Source: Synechococcales cyanobacterium GL140_1_metabat_312 (lineage in GTDB: Bacteria > Cyanobacteriota > Cyanobacteriia > Leptolyngbyales > Leptolyngbyaceae). Taken from it: a stretch of DNA of 64,000 nt. Position numbers and translations under genes: made by a program. The notes below the pieces were generated by a model, which searched no databases, was not told where the DNA came from, and saw only the letters and a list, made by a program, of their open reading frames with translations. Positions within the stretch are counted from its first letter, which is position 1, and each line of letters starts with the position of its first letter. This document shows, in pieces, positions 1-8,120 of the stretch. The stretch covers positions 17,471 to 81,470 of the forward strand of contig JANXWB010000073.1 of the NCBI GenBank assembly GCA_025351345.1. The letters run 5' to 3'.

Positions 1-332
1 TTACTCAAAAGCGATCGCATTACCTCTTGATAGGGCACAAAAAGTTCCGCCTCAACCGTTTCCCAATCTGCAACCGTCAACCCAAAACGCAATGGCAACA
101 GATTCCGATACCCCGCTGTCATTGCGCTTTCCAAGACTCGTTCGTGACCTAGAAGATTGCGACGACTAGCAAGATATTTAGATTGTTTAGCGGCTGAATA
201 CAATAGGGTCAAGCCATCAAATTCTTTAGTTTCGATCGGTTGTTGATCGAGTCCTTGCAATGTATCGAGAACAGTGCGATCGCCATTCAAAGCTTCAGGA
301 AGAATGCCGTAGAGATAAAGTCCGTGGGTCAT
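1..332 (-). CDS. Gas vesicle protein GvpF/GvpL family (3' part missing)
   Basis: The minus-strand frame opens with an ATG at 332 and runs off the left edge, giving about 110 residues. The start MTHGLYLYGILPEAL and the later HERVLESAM and LLPLRFGL stretches are typical of the GvpF/GvpL family, accessory proteins of gas-vesicle assembly that bind GvpA. It lies 42 bases downstream of gvpK in the same direction, where GvpF/L is usually found in cyanobacterial gvp operons. F and L cannot be separated without the C-terminal half. Confidence 0.85.
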   Translation of the reverse strand, partial: MTHGLYLYGILPEALNGDRTVLDTLQGLDQQPIETKEFDGLTLLYSAAKQSKYLASRRNLLGHERVLESAMTAGYRNLLPLRFGLTVADWETVEAELFVPYQEVMRSLLS

Positions 333-374
333 GATAGGTGTTGAATTTAGAGTTTTAAAGAGAGGAAATCGGTA

Positions 375-860
375 CTAAGTTAACGGCTGAGACGTCAAAA
401 CAAGTTGTAATTTGGCATGAATTAAATCGATGTTGGCAAGACCAAGCTCGACTTCACCTTGAACAACGATTCCTGTGTTCAATAATCGATCTAACAATTC
501 TAACAATGTAGGTTTTGCTGAAGGTTGGCCAGGGTAATAGCCGCCTTCCCTTGGCAGCAGGCTTCCAGCTTCACCTAAATCAAGATTCAAACTTGCGGGT
601 TCAATATCAAAAATTTTACAAATTTCAACAACTTGTTCCGCCAGCTTTTTCAGACTATCGGACGCATTGTCGAGTTGTTCATCACTCAAATCACCGCGCT
701 CCATACTCCGAATCACCTGTGCTTCCATAAGTTGCCGAATTAATTCAGTCACGGTCAACAATAAGGGCGCTAATCCAGCATTTGGCTTTTCGGGTTTAAT
801 CTTAGACTTGATCGGAATTATAGGTTGCTGAGTGGGGGTGAAAACAGCGTCGATACTCAT
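375..860 (-). CDS. gvpK: Gas vesicle protein GvpK
   Basis: A 161-residue accessory protein of gas-vesicle assembly. The central segment with LNLDLGEAGSLLP and the C-terminal LLDRLLNTGIVVQGEVELG, which resembles the GvpA fold, are characteristic of GvpK. The first 25 residues are a basic and proline-rich lead. The start overlaps the stop of gvpJ by four bases (ATGA), which indicates translational coupling. The exact role of GvpK is not well known in the family. Confidence 0.93.
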   Translation of the reverse strand: MSIDAVFTPTQQPIIPIKSKIKPEKPNAGLAPLLLTVTELIRQLMEAQVIRSMERGDLSDEQLDNASDSLKKLAEQVVEICKIFDIEPASLNLDLGEAGSLLPREGGYYPGQPSAKPTLLELLDRLLNTGIVVQGEVELGLANIDLIHAKLQLVLTSQPLT

Positions 861-1219
861 TGGGCTTGGGGAGTGGGGAGAAGGGGTTTGCGAAGTTCTA
901 ATTCGAGAGCAGCGATACGATCGGTAAGCGCTTGGTTTTGGGCAAGGAGCATTTGGGTTTGTTCTTGAAGCTGTGAATTCTGAGAACTCCAGTGAGGATT
1001 ATTTTCCCACCAATTAATGCCGATTTCACGCGCTTTATCCACCGATGAAATCAGGAGCCGAATCCGAATATTTAGCAATTCCGTTTGAGCAACGGAGACG
1101 GAAATATCGCCAGCAATCACAATGCCTTTATCGAGGACGCGCTCAAGCACATCAGCGAGGCTGGATCCCCCGGTGGCCGTAGCGATCGGGCTGCGTTGAG
1201 GACTATTGAGTGAGTTCAT
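857..1219 (-). CDS. gvpJ: Gas vesicle protein GvpJ
   Basis: A 120-residue GvpA-family minor shell or tip protein. Residues about 20-70 carry the GvpA-like core (SLADVLERVLDKGIVIAGD, then ISVAQTELLNIRIRLLISSV). A hydrophilic, glutamine-rich, probably coiled-coil tail follows that true GvpA lacks, which is why GvpJ is chosen. It sits between gvpN and gvpK as in other cyanobacteria and overlaps gvpK by four bases. Confidence 0.92.
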   Translation of the reverse strand: MNSLNSPQRSPIATATGGSSLADVLERVLDKGIVIAGDISVSVAQTELLNIRIRLLISSVDKAREIGINWWENNPHWSSQNSQLQEQTQMLLAQNQALTDRIAALELELRKPLLPTPQAQ

Positions 1220-1285
1220 GGTGAAAATTGGGGGCTGGGAGCTGAGAGTTCAAACACTAATTTAGAAAGGTTCGATCGCATTAAG

Positions 1286-2758
1286 CTAACCGATTGCAAA
1301 GAAATGTCGATCGCGTTGAGCTAACCGATCGGATTTAGCAAGATTCCGAATGGACTCGACAACTTTGCTACGGGGTAAACTGAGATCGCTTTCGATTTGG
1401 GAAAGTCTTGCACCATTTTCACAACTTTTTAAGTATAGATGAAGCTGATCTTCAAGAGTAAATTCTAGAAGTTCATCAGATTCTTCAAGAGTGACGACTG
1501 TGGCGATCGTATCTTCAACTTCATCCAAAGATACAAGAGGTGCAGCCTCAAAGAAATCGAATTCTAGACTCGATGCAAGCTCTGCAAAGTCTCCCGATTC
1601 TTGGGCTTCATCAAGAACAGCCTGCATAGTTTCATTATCTAGACGGGCGATTGTTTCTTCGATCGGTGGCTCAAAGGCTACATCAATAAAGCTTTCGAGT
1701 GTTTCAGCGATAGAAGCTTGAGCTAATCCTTCAAACGCTTCAGCGATCGGAGATTCAATATATTCTTCAATCCCATGAATGATCGGCTCTTCAATCCCAT
1801 CAACAATAGACATCGAGACCACAGGAACCAATTCACGCAGAACCGATGACTCATTAATAATGTTCGATTCAGGACGAAGAATATCCCAAAGTAATGTCGT
1901 AGATTCAGCCACCGTAAGAGGCGACCTGGATCTCAAAATATCAATACATAAATCTCGAAATTCGGAATTATCTAACGAAACTTCGAGTTCGTGATCTTTA
2001 CAAATTTTGGCAATCATCAAACAGGATCGTAATCCAGACGCTCCAATTCCAGATGTTGAACTAGATTGAGTTCCTTCGCGGAATGCCCGGACAATGTTGA
2101 CAATCGTGATGGCTGTTGCCCGATCGAGTTCAGTTTTTTGAATAACGATTTCTTGTTGAGTCAGTTCGTCAGGTTCTGGCACATCTATTGTAATCAAACG
2201 ATCCATTAAGGCATCTTGAGTCGAATGCACGCCGCAATATTCTTCAGGATTAGAGGTGAAAATAGCTCGGAAGTTTGGACTGACTTTGACATACTCGACC
2301 CCATTGCTCTCGGGCGGCAAAATGAGAATCTTTTCTTCTAAAACCGACAGAAGAATGTTATTGACTTCGGGGCGCGATCGGTTGAATTCATCATAAATCA
2401 GCGTATATCCTTCACGGCAAGCCAACGTCAGACGAGAATCAACCCAGTTTTGACGAACGCTATCTTCGACTTTTAGAACGCTATGAATATAATTGTCAAC
2501 CAGTTTTTTATGGGTATAACCAGATTGTTTACCAATCATGTCCGATGACTTAGCTTCATCATCCCCAAACATCAGCATCATGGGCCGTTGAAGCAAATCA
2601 GCCAAATGTAATGACAGTGTAGTTTTCCCGGTTCCGGCAGGTCCACGCAGATGCACCGGGAAACCAGACTGAAGGTATCGCAATGCCCGCGCCGTCAAGC
2701 GTTCTATAGCGGGGGTACTGACAAATCGACGGGGGCTAGTACGAAGAATGGTCGCCAC
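1286..2758 (-). CDS. gvpN: GvpN AAA+ ATPase with a long C-terminal extension
   Basis: An AAA+/MoxR-type ATPase needed for gas vesicles to grow to full size. Walker A is GPAGTGKTT at residues 39-47 and Walker B is LIYDEFNRS at about 120-128; a conserved FTSNPEEY follows at about 167. The ATPase core ends near residue 295. The rest is unusual: an acidic, Glu/Ile/Ala-rich linker at about 300-430, then a compact helix-turn-helix-like module at 433-490. At 490 residues it is well above the 330-400 I expect for GvpN. The last module resembles the C-terminus of the neighbouring GvpC. It lies between gvpC and gvpJ in one operon. Confidence 0.93.
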   Translation of the reverse strand: MATILRTSPRRFVSTPAIERLTARALRYLQSGFPVHLRGPAGTGKTTLSLHLADLLQRPMMLMFGDDEAKSSDMIGKQSGYTHKKLVDNYIHSVLKVEDSVRQNWVDSRLTLACREGYTLIYDEFNRSRPEVNNILLSVLEEKILILPPESNGVEYVKVSPNFRAIFTSNPEEYCGVHSTQDALMDRLITIDVPEPDELTQQEIVIQKTELDRATAITIVNIVRAFREGTQSSSTSGIGASGLRSCLMIAKICKDHELEVSLDNSEFRDLCIDILRSRSPLTVAESTTLLWDILRPESNIINESSVLRELVPVVSMSIVDGIEEPIIHGIEEYIESPIAEAFEGLAQASIAETLESFIDVAFEPPIEETIARLDNETMQAVLDEAQESGDFAELASSLEFDFFEAAPLVSLDEVEDTIATVVTLEESDELLEFTLEDQLHLYLKSCENGARLSQIESDLSLPRSKVVESIRNLAKSDRLAQRDRHFFAIG

Positions 2759-2873
2759 GGTTAAAAATCCTAGAATTCAAGGGGGATTCGGTCTGGAAAG
2801 AGGGTTTAGTTTTTTAGGCTCGATCGGATCGGGTTACACAATCAAAGGCTGATTGATTTCAGTCTTGACATGG

Positions 2874-3779
2874 TTAGGCCCGATAGTAAGCCCGATCGCG
2901 TTGAACAATGTCGCCCGATCGGATCAGATGCTGTAGGGTATGCACCAATTCACTACGACTTACTCCTAGAGTGGCCTCCAGATCAGATAAACGAACACCG
3001 GAGCGAGAATTTACGGTTGCCAATAGTTTTTCGGACAGTGTAACGCCAACGATCGGCTCGTCAATCGGCTCGTCAATCGGCTCAACCTTGGGTTCTATGG
3101 GCGTTTTGACGATCGGCGCTTTAAGGACAACTGGAGAGTTAGTCGAAGCTGTAGTAACAGATTTTGCAACGGATTTCGCTGGTGAGGGCGGAGACTCTTG
3201 AATTACAAATTTAAGAAAGTCTTCAATAGCTTGGGAGCCGATCGCTTGAATTGGAGCCGTTTGGCTTCCGATCGTCATCGGCAATGATCCATCATTCCCC
3301 CAAACATAATCTCGAATCGATTGAACTGAAACTTTACGAGCAACGGTGTCTAAGGCAAACTGTGCGAACAATGCTTCAACATCTGCCGATCGTTGACGAC
3401 GCGTTTCTTGCAACATGGCGGAAATTTCGGCGGACTGAGCCTTACGATCGCAGCGGAATTCTTCTAGTAATAATCGTAAATCTGCGGCAGCAATCAATCG
3501 GCAATCGTGTAATTCATGGAGAAATTTTTGGACGTCCCGACGACGCGTACTGGCTTCGATTTCACGTCCCGCTTGATCACATTGGGCTTCGAGTTGACGA
3601 TCGAGTTCATCGGCTCGGAGTTTTGGTAAGACTTGGCTCAGTTCATCACGGAGTTGTGTCGCCATTTCTGCATGTTCGGCTTGATGCTGCGATCGGAGTT
3701 CTGCAACCGTTCGCGATCGTTCCACGACCTCCGCTTGACGAGTTTGTCTGTCCTGTTGCCAAATATCTTTAAGTGCCAT
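2874..3779 (-). CDS. gvpC: Gas vesicle outer protein GvpC, with C-terminal helix-turn-helix-like module
   Basis: This 301-residue protein follows gvpA and precedes gvpN, the usual place of gvpC. Residues 1-145 are highly charged, Gln/Glu/Arg-rich and helical, with degenerate repeats spaced roughly like the 33-residue repeats by which GvpC binds and stiffens the GvpA rib. The spacing is judged by eye. Residues about 195-245 are a Ser/Thr/Pro linker with an EPID repeat encoded by 12-bp DNA repeats at about 3055-3085. Residues 247-301 form a predicted winged-helix-like module ending QRDRAYYRA, similar to the GvpN tail. The repeat region is too diverged to assign from sequence alone, so position supports the call. 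Confidence 0.75.
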   Translation of the reverse strand: MALKDIWQQDRQTRQAEVVERSRTVAELRSQHQAEHAEMATQLRDELSQVLPKLRADELDRQLEAQCDQAGREIEASTRRRDVQKFLHELHDCRLIAAADLRLLLEEFRCDRKAQSAEISAMLQETRRQRSADVEALFAQFALDTVARKVSVQSIRDYVWGNDGSLPMTIGSQTAPIQAIGSQAIEDFLKFVIQESPPSPAKSVAKSVTTASTNSPVVLKAPIVKTPIEPKVEPIDEPIDEPIVGVTLSEKLLATVNSRSGVRLSDLEATLGVSRSELVHTLQHLIRSGDIVQRDRAYYRA

Positions 3780-3860
3780 AATAAGTTTGCCTTACGTGAA
3801 GGGTGGGCCGGAGTCGTTGGACGATTATTTGAACGAGCTAATGCTTGTAGATATAAAAAA

Positions 3861-3888
3861 TGGTCAGAAAGCGACTTGCCTCTGACCA
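3861..3888 (-). terminator. Terminator-like hairpin between gvpA and gvpC
   Basis: On the minus strand an 8-bp perfect stem, TGGTCAGA pairing with TCTGACCA around a 12-nt loop, is followed at once by TTTTTTATAT. This is the form of an intrinsic terminator. It lies after the gvpA stop and before the gvpC start, inside the operon. It would let most transcripts stop after gvpA with partial readthrough into the accessory genes. Confidence 0.75.
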
Positions 3889-3914
3889 TCTTCAATGGCA
3901 CGTCTTTTAGAACG

Positions 3915-3941
3915 ATGTCCTGTAAAACATGTCCTGTAAAA
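3915..3941. repeat. Tandem 14-bp direct repeat after gvpA
   Basis: Two copies of ATGTCCTGTAAAA (3915-3927 and 3929-3941) lie in tandem immediately beyond the gvpA stop codon. The function is unknown; local slippage is the simplest explanation. Confidence 0.7.
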
Positions 3942-4160
3942 TTAAGCCGCAGGAATTGCTGCTTGGGAAGTAAGGCCCACTGCTTCTGCATACTTAAGAT
4001 AGGTTTCAACCGACGCGATGACCACGCGGGCTTCAATGGTTAACAATTCGATTCCGACTAACGAAACCCGAACCCAAGCATCAATCACAATGCCTTTGTC
4101 CAAGATCCGATCGACCACTTCTGCCAAACTCGAAGAAGAGTTCACTTTTTCAACAGCCAT
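3942..4160 (-). CDS. gvpA: Gas vesicle structural protein GvpA
   Basis: A 72-residue shell subunit with near-canonical length and sequence ([20 protein letters not shown], then [20 protein letters not shown]). It forms the ribs of the gas-vesicle wall. A GAGGAAT ribosome-binding site lies just upstream of the ATG (complement at about 4167-4171). It is the first gene of the operon that continues to gvpC, N, J, K and F/L. Only one gvpA copy is visible, although some cyanobacteria carry several in tandem. Confidence 0.98.
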   Translation of the reverse strand: MAVEKVNSSSSLAEVVDRILDKGIVIDAWVRVSLVGIELLTIEARVVIASVETYLKYAEAVGLTSQAAIPAA

Positions 4161-4276
4161 GATGATTCCTCGTAGGTTTAATTAAATACAATTTGTAGCA
4201 AGACACAGCATGAAGCGCTTTCAATGATGCACAAGGCACTGTTTAAGACGGCTATGACATCCTTATCCACAAGATG

Positions 4277-4314
4277 CACTTAGGTGAATGAAAATCTACT
4301 AAGTGATATTACTT
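4277..4314. promoter_or_regulatory. Inverted repeats upstream of gvpA, possible operator
   Basis: CACTTAG (4277-4283) and CTAAGTG (4299-4305) form a perfect 7-bp inverted repeat with a 15-nt spacer. AAGT/ACTT (4301-4304 and 4311-4314) adds an overlapping smaller one. They lie 117-154 bases upstream of the gvpA start, in the 316-base region shared with the divergent gene at 4495. I could not fix a convincing -35/-10 pair for either gene. The rest of 4161-4476 shows no gene. Confidence 0.35.
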
Positions 4315-4494
4315 AACTTTGATGTTGGGTCTTACTTTCTGGACAATTTTATTTTATTTCGGCTTTATTCTAGCATTGTGGCGATCGCCTATCAGATCAC
4401 TATTCTGTCTAAAGCCTTTAAGAACGGTTGTATTTCAAGAACACCTGTATAATCAGTGCAATATTTTTATAAGTAGTTGGGTTTGAGATTCGGG

Positions 4495-7491
4495 ATGGCA
4501 CATAAAAAATCGTTCGGATTGGGTCAAAGCAAGAGAATACGTTCCTTACGTGCTTCACAAGCTCTCACTCAGAGGGTGTGGACGGTTTTATTAAGTTCGG
4601 TGACTTGTGCCACGGTTTTGGGTTTGCCTTCGATATTAAGTTCAGTGAATGTGCGTGATATTGCCATAGCCCAAACTGCAACACCGCCTGTTTTACCCTC
4701 AGCATTGCCCCAGAGATCAAGTCTAACGATCGAAGGATCTGGAAGTTTGACAGCAGTCAATCAGGTATTAAAAGAGAAATTTGAAGGGAAGTATCAGAAA
4801 ACGCCCGTCACCTTTGGCACGAATGGGACGGCGGCGGGCTTACAGGCATTGGCTAATGGGAAAGCTGACTTAGCCGCGATCGGACGATTGTTAACACCTG
4901 AGGAAAAAGCGCAGGGATTCATTGCAATTCCCATTAAGCGTGAAAAGATCACCCTATTGGTCAGCGAGGAGAATCCCTTTCGCGGCAGTTTGACCATTGA
5001 ACAGTTTGCTAAGATTTTTCGAGGGGAAATTACAAATTGGTCTGAAGTCGGCGGGCCAGATAAAACCATTCGAGTTGTAGACCAGCCGGAGGTTAGCGAC
5101 ACGCGCCAGGTGTTCCCGGATTACCCAATTTTTAAAACAGCGCCGTTTCAAGTTGCTGCGAGTGCCGTGCAAGTTGGGTCTGAAGCGCTCGATGCGATCG
5201 CGGCACAGCTTGGGGTTGACGGCTTGGGTTATATCACCGCAGATGGGGTAAAAAATCTCAAGGGAGTCCGTTCATTAGATATGCACAAAACCCAACCAAG
5301 CGATCGTCTTTATCCGTTCTCCCAGCCGATCGCCTATGTCTACAAAAAAGGCAGTTTGTCCACCGCCGCTCAAGCCTTTCTTAGATATGTCGGGACAGAC
5401 GAGGGAAAACTTGCAATTAAGTCTGTTAGTTCCCCAGGTGCGGTGATTGGAAATTCAGCGGCTTCGATTGCAATGGCGATCGCGACAACAGCCTCTGCCG
5501 CCGTTCCAACAGCAACTTCTACGGTAACTCTCGCCGCCACCGTTCCAACTAATGTTAGTCCAGCTCCAGCGTTATCTAGTCCAGCTCTAGCCATGGCTAA
5601 TAACGCTCCAGATAAAAGCCTAGCTTGGTTGCCGTGGATTCTGGGATTAGGGCTAATAGGTTTAGCGTGGTGGTTATTGAAAAACAAGGGAGACAATGGG
5701 GCTGATTCGCCAGTGGAACCAACGATCGACTCTACCGCATCTGTGCCTGAAACTTTAGACCCAATTGTGCCCGTTACAGATTCAACAACAGTCACACCAC
5801 CGATCGCCTCTGTTAATCCAGTTGATGCAAATGGTGCGATCGCCGTGGGTGCAGCAACCGGAACATTCCTATTGGATAAAGATTCCCGTTCATGCGAGTC
5901 GTCTGAAAATCCGGTGAATGATGACTCAGTGAATGATGACTCAATTGTTGCCGTTGACCACGATGTTGATACCTATGGCGCGGGAACAGTGCAGATCAAC
6001 CCTCGCGATAGTGGCGGTAATTCGGGTGGATTGAAATTCCCACCGATCGATTCCGCTATCCCTCCACAAGCTGTGGCGATCGCAGGTGTCGCAGGGCTGG
6101 TCGGTGTTGCAGTCGCAGGACTGGCGGATGAAGCAAACGCCTCTGACAAATCTGCGGCCAATGTGACCGTAACACCTTCCTTAGTTCCGGCGCTCATACT
6201 TCCCCATGAACCAATTACTCAATTACCCCCAGACATTCATGCGCCTCTAAATTCTGCGTCCCCCACAACGAACCCGAGCATACCCGATCCAACGATCGCC
6301 GAATCTAAAACGCTCCCACTAGAGCAATCGGATCCTGGTGAATTACCCAACTCTGCCGGAATCGCCGCTAGAGTTGCAGCCGGAATTATTGTCGGAGCGA
6401 GCGCGGTTGTACTCGGTAATACGGGACCTAGGAATAATAGGGATAGTTTGACGTCCGACCAGTTGGCTACTGTGGATCACGACCTTCCTGATTTGGTTAG
6501 CGGATACGGCGAAAGTCGTATTGTCCTGATGCCTCGCGATCCTCAATGGGCTTATACCTACTGGGATATTCCCGAAGAACATCGGCAATCGGTGCGTTAT
6601 CTCGGTGGCGAGCAGCTTGCCCTTCGGCTCTATGACGCAACAGACCTAGACCTGAATAATAGCAAGCCCCACAGCGTTCAACAGTATGCTTGCGATGAAT
6701 TAGCAAGAGATTGGTACCTGCCAATTCCAGTCAGCGATCGGGACTACATCACAGAAATTGGGTATTTAACGGGTTCAGGAGAATGGCTACTCTTAGCCCG
6801 ATCGAACCGAATCGGCATTCCCCCGGTCTACCCGACCGATTGGATGGACGATCAATCTATCACCGTGGACTGGGAAGAACCGTTACAAGGCAAGACCTTC
6901 CTCCAAATTGTCCCTCCCGGAAGAGCTAAACCTCAGACGGATGAGGCATTTCATGACCAAATCTTTCACCTCGCCTACGGAATGCACCAAGAATCGAGCC
7001 TCGTGGGATCGTTCTTTGGATCCATGCACCAAGTTCCGTCAGAGTCGTTAAGTTCCTTTGTTTTCCCAGCAGGCGCTGGCCTTTGGGCTAATGAATTCCC
7101 CGTTAGATTAGCCGCATCCAGGATTGGCATGTCGGACATGAGAATGTCAGGAATTGGAATGTCAGGAATTGGAATGTCGGGCATTGGACTTGGCGCGTCA
7201 ATACCGACCGATCGGTCTCGCAAATTCTGGCTAGTAGCGGATGCTGAACTCATCGTCTATGGCGCAACTGAACCCGACGCCCAACTAACGATAGGCGGAG
7301 TTCCGGTACAACTCACACCAGAAGGAACCTTTAGAATCCAACTCTCGTTCCAGGATGGCAATCTAGATTTTCCCATTATGGCGATCGCAAAAGATGGTGA
7401 ACAAATGCGACAAGTTCGGATGACCTTCGATCGCAATACACCATTACGTAAAACAAATAGCAAAGAGGACGCTACGGACGAACGATATTAA
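4495..7491 (+). CDS. Phosphate-binding-protein-like domain fused by a membrane helix to DUF4912
   Basis: About 998 residues from the ATG at 4495; an in-frame TTG at 4477 would add six, and neither start has a clear ribosome-binding site. Residues about 25-50 may be a signal sequence. Residues about 75-325 resemble periplasmic phosphate-binding (PstS-like) proteins, with TIEGSGSLTAVNQVL and GTNGTAAGLQALANGKADLA. An Ala/Thr/Pro linker and a membrane helix (WLPWILGLGLIGLAWWLL) follow near residues 375-395. A second low-complexity linker leads to a DUF4912 domain at about 670-785, recognised by RIVLMPRDPQWAYTYWDIP. A methionine/glycine repeat lies near 880-900. The binding domain would be outside the membrane. 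Function is unknown, and divergent placement from gvpA need not mean a shared role. Confidence 0.8.
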   Translation: MAHKKSFGLGQSKRIRSLRASQALTQRVWTVLLSSVTCATVLGLPSILSSVNVRDIAIAQTATPPVLPSALPQRSSLTIEGSGSLTAVNQVLKEKFEGKYQKTPVTFGTNGTAAGLQALANGKADLAAIGRLLTPEEKAQGFIAIPIKREKITLLVSEENPFRGSLTIEQFAKIFRGEITNWSEVGGPDKTIRVVDQPEVSDTRQVFPDYPIFKTAPFQVAASAVQVGSEALDAIAAQLGVDGLGYITADGVKNLKGVRSLDMHKTQPSDRLYPFSQPIAYVYKKGSLSTAAQAFLRYVGTDEGKLAIKSVSSPGAVIGNSAASIAMAIATTASAAVPTATSTVTLAATVPTNVSPAPALSSPALAMANNAPDKSLAWLPWILGLGLIGLAWWLLKNKGDNGADSPVEPTIDSTASVPETLDPIVPVTDSTTVTPPIASVNPVDANGAIAVGAATGTFLLDKDSRSCESSENPVNDDSVNDDSIVAVDHDVDTYGAGTVQINPRDSGGNSGGLKFPPIDSAIPPQAVAIAGVAGLVGVAVAGLADEANASDKSAANVTVTPSLVPALILPHEPITQLPPDIHAPLNSASPTTNPSIPDPTIAESKTLPLEQSDPGELPNSAGIAARVAAGIIVGASAVVLGNTGPRNNRDSLTSDQLATVDHDLPDLVSGYGESRIVLMPRDPQWAYTYWDIPEEHRQSVRYLGGEQLALRLYDATDLDLNNSKPHSVQQYACDELARDWYLPIPVSDRDYITEIGYLTGSGEWLLLARSNRIGIPPVYPTDWMDDQSITVDWEEPLQGKTFLQIVPPGRAKPQTDEAFHDQIFHLAYGMHQESSLVGSFFGSMHQVPSESLSSFVFPAGAGLWANEFPVRLAASRIGMSDMRMSGIGMSGIGMSGIGLGASIPTDRSRKFWLVADAELIVYGATEPDAQLTIGGVPVQLTPEGTFRIQLSFQDGNLDFPIMAIAKDGEQMRQVRMTFDRNTPLRKTNSKEDATDERY
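7129..7188 (+). repeat. Four tandem 15-bp in-frame repeats
   Basis: Four 15-bp units start at 7129, 7144, 7159 and 7174. The middle two are identical (ATGTCAGGAATTGGA) and the outer two are diverged. They encode MSDMR and then MSGIG three times inside the DUF4912 protein. Confidence 0.85.
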
Positions 7492-7528
7492 TCAAATCGA
7501 TACTAATCAAATCGATTTGAACAATTTA

Positions 7529-7606
7529 TGGCTTTGGATAGTTGACGAATTCAAGCTAAATTTAAACTGATGGATTTAGTTTGTAAAATGAGTGAATCCA
7601 AAGCCA
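7529..7606. other. Long inverted repeat between two genes
   Basis: TGGCTTTGGAT (7529-7539) is perfectly complementary to ATCCAAAGCCA (7596-7606). A nested CTAAAT/ATTTAG pair (7556-7561 and 7574-7579) sits in the loop. A transcript could fold into an extended hairpin after the DUF4912 gene. No T-run follows, so it is not a standard terminator. Confidence 0.45.
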
Positions 7607-7657
7607 AAACTTAGGACAAAATAAAAGAGCCTTATCTCTGTACCCTCCCATAATTTT

Positions 7658-8008
7658 ATGAGTCTTCCTCCCACCAATGATGTATTTTCCAAGGGGTTTA
7701 GCGCTGGAATTCAAGTTTGGCTAGTTTTTCTAATCGCGTTTTATGTGTTGAGGTATCCTGCACCCTTGAGCATTATGTTGGGAGCTATAGCTGGGGTTTC
7801 GGCTGGGTTTATTGTGGGTTGGTGGGGAGCTAAACCCTATGCTGAACCTGAAGAAATCGTTGAAGAAGATAGCCTACAGGAAGTGGCCCAAATCCGATTT
7901 CGTAAACGGCGGACCTATGCGCGGATGCGTAATTCTCGTAACAAGCCTGAGGTTAAATGGGATTGGAATATGGTGAAAGATAATCTGAGTTTTTGGAGAC
8001 GATCGTAG
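7658..8008 (+). CDS. Small membrane protein, unknown function
   Basis: A 116-residue protein with two hydrophobic segments, about residues 15-35 and 38-57 (GIQVWLVFLIAFYVL and LGAIAGVSAGFIVGWW). An acidic patch and a strongly basic, Arg-rich C-terminus with tryptophans follow. It looks like a conserved small cyanobacterial membrane protein, but I cannot name a family. It is transcribed towards recA, with a bidirectional terminator between them. Confidence 0.7.
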   Translation: MSLPPTNDVFSKGFSAGIQVWLVFLIAFYVLRYPAPLSIMLGAIAGVSAGFIVGWWGAKPYAEPEEIVEEDSLQEVAQIRFRKRRTYARMRNSRNKPEVKWDWNMVKDNLSFWRRS

Positions 8009-8049
8009 TTGCTTGGCTTTAGTTCATTCGTATAATCAACTCATATTAA

Positions 8050-8089
8050 AAAACGGGAGAGCTAATTCATCAACTAACTCTCCCGTTTT
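8050..8089. terminator. Bidirectional terminator between 7658-8008 and recA
   Basis: AAAACGGGAGAG (8050-8061) pairs perfectly with CTCTCCCGTTTT (8078-8089): a 12-bp stem with a 16-nt loop. The terminal A/T runs give a U-tract on either strand, fitting its place between convergent genes. Confidence 0.88.
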
Positions 8090-8120
8090 ATTACATAATC
8101 ATTTTCCGTGACTCAGCGCG

